DNA of 15,447 nt, taken from Oscillospiraceae bacterium. GTDB taxonomy: Bacteria; Bacillota; Clostridia; Oscillospirales; Oscillospiraceae. Below are positions 1 through 7,693 of this stretch, piece after piece. The notes under the pieces are model-generated. The model worked only from the letters and a program-made list of their open reading frames with translations. It had not been told where the DNA came from and did no database searches. The stretch's first letter is position 1. Each line of letters opens with the position of its first letter. Position numbers and translations under genes: made by a program. The stretch spans positions 1-15,447 of the forward strand of contig JAJQHT010000268.1 of the NCBI GenBank assembly GCA_021199595.1. Reading direction: 5' to 3'.

Positions 1-29
1 AGGTTTATTGCCGTACACGTGCAGAGATT

Positions 30-1016
30 TCACCCTAAATGCACTAGCCTCTCTGCGTTGACATGATAAATGGTGTCCAGCTCATCCTCTGTCAGCCCGC
101 AGCGCTCCAGGCACTCCACTCCGACATCGATCCCCGACAGGGGGTAGTCACAGGCGAACAGCACATGATCCAGCCCCATGGCAGAGACCGCGCAGTGCAG
201 CGCCTCCGGAAAGTATTCGCCGCTGGTAGTTATATAGAGATTCCTCTTTAAGTAAAACGACGGCTCATGGGTGATGATTCCCTTTTCCATCGCGCCCGTC
301 TTATCTGCCCCCTCATCGATCCGCCGGAGCAGATAGGGGATTGTCTCGCCCAAATGGCCCAATATAAGCTTGGCCTTGGGATGCCGCTCAAATACGCCGC
401 CGAACACCAGCCGCAGCGTATGGGTAGTCCCTTCAGCTGCCCAGTTCCAGGTCGGCCCCATCATTTCCGTATAGGATCCATACGACTTCAACTGACTGTG
501 CTCCGGGTGACCCACATGGAGATATAAGGGCACATCCATTTCCTCCAGTGCGCTCCAGACCCCGTCAAACCGAATATCGTCAAGATACTCCAGGTTGGAA
601 TGCCCCTGGATCATCACACCTACAAAGCCCAGCTGATTCACACACCGTTCCAGCTCCTTGACAGCTCTATCCGGATCCTGAAGAGGCAGGGTGGCAAATG
701 CACGGAACCTGTCCGGATGAGCCTGTACAATGGCATTTGCAGCATCGTTATACTCCTGCGCCGCCTGAACTGCAACATCCTCGTCAATATATCCCTGGGC
801 TGCCGGCCAGTTCGCGGAGATCACCTGCATATCCACGCCGAATCGATCCATCTCTGGCAGCCGGTGCTCCTCCGGCGGCAGGTCGATCCGGGAGAGCTTA
901 TGCTCCACAAAGTCCTTCCCCATGATGCTAGGCATTTCCAACCTCTTTTCCCAGGTCTTCATATCCTTCAGCATACGAGCCGTAGCAAAATGCTCTTCGA
1001 TTGCTATTTTCTTCAT
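30..1016 (-). CDS. Amidohydrolase-2 family metal-dependent decarboxylase (gamma-resorcylate / 2,3-dihydroxybenzoate decarboxylase-like)
   Basis: A 328-aa TIM-barrel protein of the amidohydrolase-related family (Amidohydro_2; ACMSD/LigW/gamma-resorcylate decarboxylase group). The whole set of expected active-site residues is visible. The N-terminal EEHF motif supplies Glu7 and His9, LHVGHP supplies His167, ILGHLGE supplies His221 and FACDYP supplies Asp290. The spacing closely matches Glu8/His10/His164/His218/Asp287 of gamma-resorcylate decarboxylase, and the E-x-H start favours that branch over the H-x-H ACMSD branch. Likely reaction: non-oxidative decarboxylation (or hydrolysis) of a carboxylated, probably aromatic, substrate in the cytoplasm. 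It is the last gene of the ABC-transporter operon, 87 nt after the permease. The ATG at 1016 has only a weak TAGGA-type ribosome site. Family assignment is firm; the exact substrate is inferred. Confidence 0.88.
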   Translation of the reverse strand: MKKIAIEEHFATARMLKDMKTWEKRLEMPSIMGKDFVEHKLSRIDLPPEEHRLPEMDRFGVDMQVISANWPAAQGYIDEDVAVQAAQEYNDAANAIVQAHPDRFRAFATLPLQDPDRAVKELERCVNQLGFVGVMIQGHSNLEYLDDIRFDGVWSALEEMDVPLYLHVGHPEHSQLKSYGSYTEMMGPTWNWAAEGTTHTLRLVFGGVFERHPKAKLILGHLGETIPYLLRRIDEGADKTGAMEKGIITHEPSFYLKRNLYITTSGEYFPEALHCAVSAMGLDHVLFACDYPLSGIDVGVECLERCGLTEDELDTIYHVNAERLVHLG

Positions 1017-1103
1017 CTGATATTCCTACACCTTTCTGTAAAGGGGTCTCAGCACGATATAAATCAATATCAAGCTCCCCCGCTATTCGTAATAAACTGT
1101 TTA

Positions 1104-2171
1104 TCAGGACTCCTCCGAACGCAGCTCAGGCGTATCCACGTCTGAGGGCGGCGTCCCCTGGACAATTTTTCCCTGCCGTATCACACGCTTGCTCTGGGCC
1201 GTGTCGATACCAATGGCAATGACCAAAACCAGGCCCTTTACAATGTACTGCTGATAGGTATCCATCTGCATCATCTGCATTCCGTTCTGGATAACGGTCA
1301 GAATCAGGACGCCAACTACCATGCTGGACATCTTGCCTCCGCCGCCGCCCATCTTGATTCCGCCCAGCAGGGCTGCGGAAATCAGTGTAAATTCCGTTCC
1401 GGGACCCATGGTGGAGGAAGCCGAGCCAGTCCGGGAAATATAAACGATCGTCCCCAGAGCCGTAAACAACCCCGCCAGGGCATATACAGACAGTCGTATT
1501 CTGGAACCTTTCACGCCAGCCAGCTTGACCGCCTCCGCATTGCTGCCCAGGGCATAAATGTACCGTCCAAAGTAGGTCCTGTTCAAAATGATAGATCCGA
1601 TAATAACGATGACCGCCATGATGATAATGGGAATAGGGATTGGGCCTATAGATCCCTGACCAATCACCTTGAAGGCATCGGAAAAGCCTGTGTAGGTCTG
1701 CGAACCGGAAATCGTATAGGAAATTCCATAAAACACATATTGAGTCGCCAGGGTAATCACAAAGGGAAACACCCCGAGCTTTATATATAAAATGCCGTTC
1801 AGCATCGACATAGCGCAGCCCAGCGCGATGGCAATCAGCATGACCAGCGCCAGCGGCAGCTCTGTTTTCGTCATCAGGATACCGAGCACAACGCCGATCA
1901 GGGACATCTGATAGCCCACGGAAAGATCTATGCCCCCGGAGAGCATAATCAGCGCGATTCCCACGCCAACGATGATATAGTACGACGACTGGTTAAGAAT
2001 GTTTCTGAAATTGGTTATCGAGAGAAATCTATTCGATTGCAACGAGAAAAAGATGACCAGAACCACCAAAACCAGGTACATAATGTGTGATTTCAGAAAG
2101 CTACCTGTTTTTTTCCAGATATTCTTTTTGTTGTCTGTCTTTTCCATTTTGATAATGTCAACTCCTTTCAT
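1104..2171 (-). CDS. ABC transporter permease, RbsC-like (BPD_transp_2)
   Basis: A hydrophobic 355-aa inner-membrane permease of the ribose/sugar type. Successive hydrophobic segments fall near residues 30-45, 65-100, 108-130, 135-155, 180-196, 227-246, 260-272, 283-296 and 310-323. The family motifs are visible: GGIDLSVG at 79-86, GSNAEAVKLAGV at 209-220 and the glycine-rich LGGIKMGGGGGK at 269-280. The ATG at 2171 overlaps the ATPase stop codon (ATGA), which suggests translational coupling. An in-frame ATG at 2147 (MEKTDNKK) is an alternative start, since the AAAGGAG lying just after the first ATG could serve it, though at a long spacing. It forms the membrane channel for the neighbouring ATPase and binding protein. 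The hydrophilic C-terminus is rich in D/E/P/S and of no known function. Confidence 0.95.
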   Translation of the reverse strand: MKGVDIIKMEKTDNKKNIWKKTGSFLKSHIMYLVLVVLVIFFSLQSNRFLSITNFRNILNQSSYYIIVGVGIALIMLSGGIDLSVGYQMSLIGVVLGILMTKTELPLALVMLIAIALGCAMSMLNGILYIKLGVFPFVITLATQYVFYGISYTISGSQTYTGFSDAFKVIGQGSIGPIPIPIIIMAVIVIIGSIILNRTYFGRYIYALGSNAEAVKLAGVKGSRIRLSVYALAGLFTALGTIVYISRTGSASSTMGPGTEFTLISAALLGGIKMGGGGGKMSSMVVGVLILTVIQNGMQMMQMDTYQQYIVKGLVLVIAIGIDTAQSKRVIRQGKIVQGTPPSDVDTPELRSEES

Positions 2172-3670
2172 ATCGTACTGGGCAGTCCGCCCCGGATACC
2201 GGATGCCATTTCAAGAACATATTCCTGCTCCAGATGCTCCTTGGGAACCTCTCCCATAAACTCTTTCTCATAAAGCACGATGATCCTGTCCGCCATTCCC
2301 AGCAGCTCCTCCATATCTGAGGTGACCATGATAACAGCCTTTCCCTCGGCGCACAGCTCGTTGATCAGCTCATATATTTCATGTTTCGCTCCAACGTCAA
2401 TGCCTCTGGTCGGCTCGTCGAAAATAATAATGTTCGCATCTGCCGCAAGGGTCTTGGCAATCACGACCTTCTGCTGGTTTCCGCCCGACAGATTCAAAAC
2501 CTTTTGATCTGCGGTTGGCGTTTTGATGCGAAGCCTGGAAATATAATGATCCGAGACCTCCGACTCCTTCTTTTTATCCACAAAGATTCCGTTAGACAGT
2601 CGCTTGATGGCCGAAAAAACGATGTTCCACTTAACCCCGCTCAGCAGGAAACAGCCCTCTCGTTTTCGGTCCTCCGGAACAAGTCCGATCCCCTTTTCCA
2701 GCGCATCCGTCGTGTTTCTGATGTCCACCTCCTGCCCGTCTATCAGAATCTTTCCCCATTGCTTCTTTTCGGCGCCGAATATCACCTTCATGATCTCGCT
2801 GCGGCCGGAGCCGACCAATCCGGCGACTCCCAGCACCTCGCCGGCTCTGGCGGAGAAGGATATATTTTTCACCCCGTTCCCTGTCAGGTTGCGCACCTCC
2901 AACATGGTTTTGCCAGGAAGCGTGCGCCGCTGCGGGAATGTCTCAGACAGCTCGCGGCCGACCATGTATCGTATCAGCTCACTGCGATTGGTACTGGCAA
3001 CATCCTTTGTCACGATATATTTCCCATCCCGGAACACTGTAACACGATCTGCGATAGCAAAAATCTCATCCAGCCGGTGAGAAATGTAGACGATCGTCAC
3101 ACCTGACTCCTTCAGCTGCTCAATAATCGTCATCAAGATTTCGATCTCTGCTGTCGTCAGCGGCGCGGTTGGCTCGTCCATAATGAGAAATTTTGCATTT
3201 TTAGAGACTGCCTTGGCAATCTCCACGATTTGACGCTTGGCGCTTGATAGGTTTCGCACCGGCGTTTTCGGGTCAATATCCACATGGAATTTCTCAAAAA
3301 TATCCGCAGCTATCCGGTTCATTTCCCGGTAGTTCACAAATCGCCCCAGCTTTACGCCGAAGCTAATATTTTCCGCTGCCGAAAGCAAGTCAATAAGATT
3401 ATATTCCTGATAAATAGCCTCAATCCCATACTTGTGGGCAACCGCAGGCGTGACTGCATGGAACTCGTCTCCATTGATAGTGATCGTGCCGCCCTCCGGC
3501 TGGATAGCGCCAGTGATAATCTTTATCAGCGTTGATTTTCCCGCTCCATTTTCCCCGACCAGCGCATGAACCTCTCCGCGGCGAAATTCCATGGAAACAT
3601 GATCCAGGGCGACAACGCCAGGATATATTTTCACTATATCACTCATTTTCAGGATGATGTTTTCTTCCAT
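2168..3670 (-). CDS. Double-domain ABC ATPase of sugar-type importer (RbsA/MglA-like)
   Basis: A 500-aa protein with two ABC domains fused in tandem, the usual length for RbsA/MglA-type ATPases. Domain 1 has Walker A GENGAGKST (39-47), a signature-like LSSAKRQ (141-147) and Walker B FLIMDEP (161-167). Domain 2 has the degenerate P-loop GLVGSGRSE (284-292) typical of the second half of this family, signature LSGGNQQ (394-400), and Walker B IIIFDEP followed by TRGIDVGAK (414-429). It powers import through the permease encoded immediately downstream, with which it overlaps by 4 nt. The ATG at 3670 is preceded by AAGGGGGG. It sits 92 nt after the binding-protein gene, separated by a stem-loop. 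The transported compound cannot be read from the sequence. Confidence 0.96.
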   Translation of the reverse strand: MEENIILKMSDIVKIYPGVVALDHVSMEFRRGEVHALVGENGAGKSTLIKIITGAIQPEGGTITINGDEFHAVTPAVAHKYGIEAIYQEYNLIDLLSAAENISFGVKLGRFVNYREMNRIAADIFEKFHVDIDPKTPVRNLSSAKRQIVEIAKAVSKNAKFLIMDEPTAPLTTAEIEILMTIIEQLKESGVTIVYISHRLDEIFAIADRVTVFRDGKYIVTKDVASTNRSELIRYMVGRELSETFPQRRTLPGKTMLEVRNLTGNGVKNISFSARAGEVLGVAGLVGSGRSEIMKVIFGAEKKQWGKILIDGQEVDIRNTTDALEKGIGLVPEDRKREGCFLLSGVKWNIVFSAIKRLSNGIFVDKKKESEVSDHYISRLRIKTPTADQKVLNLSGGNQQKVVIAKTLAADANIIIFDEPTRGIDVGAKHEIYELINELCAEGKAVIMVTSDMEELLGMADRIIVLYEKEFMGEVPKEHLEQEYVLEMASGIRGGLPSTI

Positions 3671-3695
3671 CTTAAAAAATCCCCCCTTATCGGAC

Positions 3696-3732
3696 GCACT
3701 CCGGAGAAACCGGCGTCGGTTCCCCGGAGTGC
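3696..3732 (-). other. Intercistronic stem-loop between binding-protein and ATPase genes
   Basis: A near-perfect inverted repeat: GCACTCCGG pairs with CCGGAGTGC, and the pairing continues inward through the GGTT/AACC part. On the minus strand it lies 30 nt after the binding-protein stop and 26 nt before the ATPase start. There is a run of six T between it and the ATPase ATG, but about 17 nt away from the stem, so it is not a classical terminator. Such hairpins behind ABC binding-protein genes commonly protect the 3' end or partly attenuate transcription, giving excess binding protein. That role is inferred here. Confidence 0.6.
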
Positions 3733-3762
3733 AGTCATGATGAAGCCTATAGCGTATTTGGT

Positions 3763-4905
3763 TCAGCCGTAGATCTCATTGTTTTCCGGATTGTCTATCA
3801 GCAAATCAAATCCGAACGAGTCGCTGCTCCATATATCGTCCAGGATCCAGAAGGGCGCTTCCTTCTCTCCCAGCAGGATCGCTTTCGCGGCATAGAAGAT
3901 ATTGTATCCCATAATGATATCATCATCGCTGTTATACACGCCGTAGTACAGAATGCTCCGGGTCGGGTTCTCCTCGTCGTCCACCATCTGCTGCGAAGTA
4001 TCGGAATAGCTGGCGTCAAAGACTCCAAACTCATCCATATCCAGATCGGAGCGGGACATCAGATAGTTGGCCACACCAATGCCCGGGGAATCCTGATAGC
4101 AAAGGAACAGACGGATATCGGAATCCATGGTCAGCGCTTCCTCTGCCGCAGAATACCCAAGGTCAATAGAGTTGTGCTCCTCGCCTGTATAGCTGATCAC
4201 TATCCTAGAGTCCTCCTCCAGAACTTCAATCATAGCGTCATAGATCTGCTTGAAAATATAGGTGTTGTTATAACCCAGCACGGCTACATGAATCTCCCCT
4301 TCGCCGGCATCCGGGTAGGTCTGATCGACCCAGGCCAGGGCCGCGTAAGCATTCTGTTTGCCAAGCTCAGTATAATCTGTTGCACCGCCGCCGCTCATCT
4401 GATCAGCATAGCTGGGATACTGCCCATTGAAAATGACAGGGATACCTGCATCAACAGCTTTCATCAGCGTGTCCTCCATCGCATCCTGATCGATAGGCGC
4501 TACGATGATTAAATCCACGTTCATTTCAATGAAGTTCTCGACCTGACTAATCATCAGCGCCGTATCGCCCTCGCAGGCCGCCACGGACACTGTGCACCCG
4601 ATCTCCTCAAAAAAGCCGGTCACGTTATCGACGGTCTGCTTCAGCGCAGGATTCGACAGCGTATTGACCGCATAGCCGATTAGAACCTCCTCGCCCGCCT
4701 CCAAGCGCGCCTTCACATCACTGACTCGGTCAGAGGCAGCTTCACCTTCGTCCGCGTCCTGTTCTTCCGTATTTTGCTCTTCTGCGGTTTGCTCTGCCGT
4801 TTCCTCCGTGGGATCGGCCTGGGCGCTGTCTCCGCTGGAACAGCCTGTCAGCGCAAGGCCGAGGAGCATGGCAATAACCATGCAAAGTGCAAGTAACTTC
4901 TTCAT
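3763..4905 (-). CDS. Sugar-type ABC transporter substrate-binding lipoprotein (Peripla_BP_4-like)
   Basis: A 380-aa exported lipoprotein. The signal peptide begins MKKLLALC, has a hydrophobic core, and ends in the lipobox LALTGC with the lipidated Cys at residue 22. A very acidic Glu/Asp/Thr/Ala-rich linker (about 23-60) then precedes a periplasmic-binding-protein fold starting near IGYAVNTLSNPA, with DLIIVAPIDQDAM and GIPVIFNG motifs typical of the ribose/LacI-like binding family. The start was placed at ATG 4905 rather than an upstream in-frame ATG because AAGGAGGA lies 8 nt before it and the signal peptide begins there. It captures the substrate outside the membrane and delivers it to the RbsA/RbsC-like pair encoded downstream. 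Neighbouring amidohydrolases suggest the ligand may be a carboxylate or glycoside rather than a simple sugar; this is inference. Confidence 0.93.
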   Translation of the reverse strand: MKKLLALCMVIAMLLGLALTGCSSGDSAQADPTEETAEQTAEEQNTEEQDADEGEAASDRVSDVKARLEAGEEVLIGYAVNTLSNPALKQTVDNVTGFFEEIGCTVSVAACEGDTALMISQVENFIEMNVDLIIVAPIDQDAMEDTLMKAVDAGIPVIFNGQYPSYADQMSGGGATDYTELGKQNAYAALAWVDQTYPDAGEGEIHVAVLGYNNTYIFKQIYDAMIEVLEEDSRIVISYTGEEHNSIDLGYSAAEEALTMDSDIRLFLCYQDSPGIGVANYLMSRSDLDMDEFGVFDASYSDTSQQMVDDEENPTRSILYYGVYNSDDDIIMGYNIFYAAKAILLGEKEAPFWILDDIWSSDSFGFDLLIDNPENNEIYG

Positions 4906-4955
4906 TGATAAGTCCTCCTTAAAAAATGGTATATTTATTCCGGCATTTGCCGGGA

Positions 4956-5921
4956 TCACCCGTTGATATGCAGCAGCCGAAGGGCATTGCCGCGGAAGAT
5001 TGCTTCTTTCGTATCTGCCTGAACCGGCAGCTGTTCCACAGAGTAGATGGTGTTTGGCAGTTCCTCAGGTGTCATGGACGGAAAGTCGGTAGCATAGACC
5101 AGCTGTTCCGGGCCAAAGAACCGCAGTCCCAGCTCCAGAGTATCTGTGCAGTGTCCATAAATGGCCGTATCCGCATAAAAGTTTTTCAAATATTCCGCCC
5201 GACGGCCCACCTCTGGTGCTACGGGATGCTCTAAATACGGCGGATCATCAAAAAACTGTGCCTTGATCCGGGGATAAAACGCCGGAATGAACGCACCGCA
5301 GTGGTGTACGACAAACTTTAGCCTTGGAAAGCGCTCAAACACCTCTGACCGCGCAATGTAAAACATCGCCATGCTGGTATCCATAGGCCAGCCAAGTATG
5401 CTCTCAATATCAAAAGGGGCACGCATCGGGCCATTTGCAAAGACAGGATGGATCCAAACAGGCAAATCATACGCCTCCATCATCTCATACAGTGGGTACA
5501 GCCGCTCGGAGTCTGGATACTCTCCTCTGTAATTGCTGACAATTTGGATACCCTTTAAACCCAACTGCTCCACAACCCGGCGGCATTCCTTTTGCGCCAT
5601 TGTCATATCATCCATGGGCAGGCTAGCCGCCGCCGCAATAAAGTGATCAGGATAGGCCTGCAATAGCTCCGCCAGCTCGTCATTTCCTGTCTGCGCCAGC
5701 TTTTCCGCCAAGGATACATCCACTAAAGATTCCAGGTTCGGCCCCATCATTGTCAGGACCGAGGTGTCTCCCGGCGCATATTCATCCATGACCGCAATCC
5801 GTTCCTCTGCATCATACAAAATGGATGCTGGCGGCGTAGGATGATGCTGTATGTTCCTTCGATCCAACTCCGCCAAATACCTGGGCGTCAGCACATGGGC
5901 GAAAAAATCAATCCTCTGCAC
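4956..5921 (-). CDS. Amidohydrolase-2 / ACMSD-like family protein with altered metal motif
   Basis: A 321-aa TIM-barrel protein of the ACMSD-type amidohydrolase family, first gene of the transporter operon. The start is GTG at 5921, with AAGGAG 8 nt upstream. Conserved active-site candidates are His9, His158 (WIHPV), His206/His207 (VVHHCG) and Asp279 (YATDFPS). The N-terminal motif reads DFFAH where family members usually have D-x-H-x-H or E-x-H, so the first metal-ligand position (residue 7) is Phe (codon TTC). The protein may still act as a decarboxylase or hydrolase with changed metal binding, or may be non-catalytic. It shares the fold and key downstream residues with the other operon amidohydrolase (30-1016) but is clearly divergent from it. 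The gene ends 50 nt before the binding-protein start. Confidence 0.85.
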   Translation of the reverse strand: MQRIDFFAHVLTPRYLAELDRRNIQHHPTPPASILYDAEERIAVMDEYAPGDTSVLTMMGPNLESLVDVSLAEKLAQTGNDELAELLQAYPDHFIAAAASLPMDDMTMAQKECRRVVEQLGLKGIQIVSNYRGEYPDSERLYPLYEMMEAYDLPVWIHPVFANGPMRAPFDIESILGWPMDTSMAMFYIARSEVFERFPRLKFVVHHCGAFIPAFYPRIKAQFFDDPPYLEHPVAPEVGRRAEYLKNFYADTAIYGHCTDTLELGLRFFGPEQLVYATDFPSMTPEELPNTIYSVEQLPVQADTKEAIFRGNALRLLHING

Positions 5922-5952
5922 GAAAAAGTCTCCTTGTCTTTTGGCTGGCTAT

Positions 5953-5981
5953 ATCATAATTTGTTTTCGATAATTTTTCAA
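5953..5981 (-). promoter_or_regulatory. Sigma-A-type promoter of the amidohydrolase/ABC operon
   Basis: On the minus strand TTGAAA (5976-5981) and TATGAT (5953-5958) are separated by exactly 17 bp. Each matches consensus at five of six bases. It lies about 30 nt upstream of the GTG start at 5921 and just downstream of the LysR terminator, so it should drive the five-gene operon independently. The spacer is AT-rich and contains two AAATTAT copies. Whether the upstream LysR protein binds here is not shown. Confidence 0.75.
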
Positions 5982-6005
5982 CGGGGCCGATTTTTTTCAA
6001 AAATC

Positions 6006-6049
6006 AAAAAAAGAGCAGGACGGAAGTGCAAAACGCACTTTCATCCTGC
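6006..6049 (-). terminator. Rho-independent terminator after the first LysR gene
   Basis: A 15-bp stem, GCAGGATGAAAGTGC with GCACTTCCGTCCTGC (minus strand; two G-T-type mismatched pairs), closes a 5-nt GTTTT loop and is followed by TCTTTTTTT. It lies about 180 nt after the LysR stop at 6231 and just before the operon promoter. The stretch 6050-6230 between the LysR stop and this hairpin holds no gene I can support. Confidence 0.8.
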
Positions 6050-6230
6050 CGCTTTTCACAAAATTTATTGTTTGTTTTGTGTCAATCTGCTGAAAAATCT
6101 TTCCGATTTCCCCAAGGAGTCCTGAATCTGAGATCGATTCGAATAAAGCTGATTGTTCAGTTTTTCGCAATAATTAATAGGAACATCCGCGAGTGAAGCA
6201 CACCTATCCGCATTCTGACCTATTCTGCCC

Positions 6231-7169
6231 TCAGAAACCCTCTGGCGTCAGATATTCCTCATTCATTTGAATGATTTGCTTTGCTGATGCTCGCACAGTT
6301 TCCAGAAAAGGCTGCACACATCTGTTAGCATTTCCGGTATGGTGGATAACATAGAGCGTCCTGGTGTCCATAATATGACTAAGTGGCCGCAGAGTGACCC
6401 GCTCCGACCTCCGTAGCGCCCGCGAAAAAAAGTTCGACACGATGCCTACTCCCTGCCCGCAGGACACATACATAGTCAGCTCCTCCGGCCCTGCGCACTC
6501 CCGCACTACATTCAAGACCATGCCCTGCCGGGCAAACATATCACTCACCGTCTCCATCACAGCCTTTGACTGACTGTTTTCAACGATGATCAGCGGCTCG
6601 TCCTTCAAATCGGATATTTTCAACATCTTCTTGGCGGCCAGCGGGTGTTCCTTATTTAAAAGAACCTTCATTCTGGCAGACATAACCGGCTCACTGACAA
6701 CAGGGACTGTATCTGCGAATTCATTGGTCGTAAGGAAGGCAACATCAATGTCCATCTCCCCCACGCCCCGGTACAGCTCTGGAAACGACCGCTTCCGCAG
6801 CTGCACATCCACATTCGGGTGCTGCCCGCAATAATCCACAATGATCGTTTCCACAATATCCATGCCGATCAGGTCAAGGTATCCCACGGACAGTGTGCCT
6901 GCATTCCCGTTGGCAATCTCTCTCGTCCGCATCGCCAGGCCGCTGTATCGCTGCATCAGCGACTTGGACTCTGACAGAAAGTATTCTCCCGCCTCCGTCA
7001 GCGCCACAGACCTAGTGGTGCGCTCCACCAGCTTCACACCAATCTCCCGCTCAAGCTCTGATATTTTGTTGCTGAAGGACGACGAGCTCATATACAATTG
7101 CTTTGCCGCGTTTGTGAAGCTGCGATTTTCTGCCAGACAAATAAAAAGACGGAGATACTCTATATCCAT
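6231..7169 (-). CDS. LysR-family transcriptional regulator (upstream of ABC/amidohydrolase operon)
   Basis: A 312-aa LysR-type regulator. The N-terminal winged helix (about 1-60) reads MDIEYLRLF, SFTNAAKQLYMSSSSFSNKI and LEREIGVKLVERTTR, the standard LysR helix-turn-helix pattern. It is followed by a linker helix and a type-2 periplasmic-fold effector domain from about residue 90 (GTLSVGYLD) to the C-terminus. ATG 7169 was chosen because the canonical LysR N-terminus begins there, with AGGTG 7 nt upstream; a 23-residue in-frame upstream extension is not supported. It lies codirectionally upstream of the transporter operon with its own promoter and terminator. It is the likely regulator of that operon, sensing a substrate or intermediate; the pairing is inferred from position. 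Confidence 0.93.
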   Translation of the reverse strand: MDIEYLRLFICLAENRSFTNAAKQLYMSSSSFSNKISELEREIGVKLVERTTRSVALTEAGEYFLSESKSLMQRYSGLAMRTREIANGNAGTLSVGYLDLIGMDIVETIIVDYCGQHPNVDVQLRKRSFPELYRGVGEMDIDVAFLTTNEFADTVPVVSEPVMSARMKVLLNKEHPLAAKKMLKISDLKDEPLIIVENSQSKAVMETVSDMFARQGMVLNVVRECAGPEELTMYVSCGQGVGIVSNFFSRALRRSERVTLRPLSHIMDTRTLYVIHHTGNANRCVQPFLETVRASAKQIIQMNEEYLTPEGF

Positions 7170-7228
7170 ATGAATCACCTGCAATACGATTGGTTTATAT
7201 TTTGGCCTTGCAATTCGGCTCCTCTGAT

Positions 7229-7257
7229 AGTATACCATATTTCAGCCGTCGTCTCAA
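7229..7257 (-). promoter_or_regulatory. Promoter of the LysR gene at 6231-7169
   Basis: On the minus strand TTGAGA (7252-7257), a 17-bp spacer and TATACT (7229-7234) form a good sigma-A promoter. The start codon lies about 55-60 nt downstream. Confidence 0.7.
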
Positions 7258-7595
7258 ATCTTAGGGAACCCTTACTTTCTTGAAAGATTTGAAGAAACGT
7301 GGTATATAGCAAAACCCAGGCACCAGCAAGTAAGTCCAACGCTTTATCAACAGGAAGATTCAGAAGGACGTCCGGGAAAAGCTTCGGGCCAGCGCAGCTC
7401 ATGTAAATTGGTGATTAATATCTTCTATTACGCGATTTATGGCGCTTGTAAACTCGCCTTTCACATACAAATCATGAGCCGTTTAAATGCATCTCCGCCA
7501 AAAAACAGAAAAACAACTTCGCTACAGTATCTTACAGAGGTATGGTGAACCGCGATAGGCTTCAAAATTTTAAGCAAAAGGGGAAGCGGTCTGCT
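7258..7595. other. Gene-poor intergenic stretch
   Basis: No convincing gene was found in this stretch. Short open frames on the minus strand (for example one ending in INHQFT near 7402, and a 75-codon frame read through the LysR promoter) lack ribosome sites and recognisable domains. No transposon ends, tRNA or strong terminator hairpin were seen. It may hold decayed coding sequence or a regulatory region. Confidence 0.4.
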
Positions 7596-7691
7596 TTATT
7601 CAGCAGTAGTCTCAACAGATATTGCTGCGTATCCGGCAGCAGCCATAAACTCTGACCATATATACCAGGTTTCTAGCTCTTGTGATTGCAT
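7596..7691 (-). CDS. Possible small ORF (31 aa) directly after the second LysR gene
   Basis: An ATG at 7691, 2 nt past the LysR stop codon, opens a 31-codon frame beginning MQSQELETWYIW and ending ISVETTAE, closed by TAA. Only a weak purine run (GAGTGAG) precedes it. The aromatic and Ala-rich composition looks protein-like, but no family is recognised. It could be a small co-translated protein, a fragment of a lost gene, or chance. Confidence 0.22.
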   Translation of the reverse strand: MQSQELETWYIWSEFMAAAGYAAISVETTAE

Positions 7692-7693
7692 AC

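Noticed and set aside
6050..6230. Minus-strand frame with protein-like sequence (INYCEKLNNQLYSNRS) just after the first LysR gene
   Set aside because: It has no ATG/GTG/TTG start with a ribosome site, is offset by one base from the LysR frame, and the AT-rich sequence can give such frames by chance. LysR is already of normal length, so a frameshifted tail is not needed.
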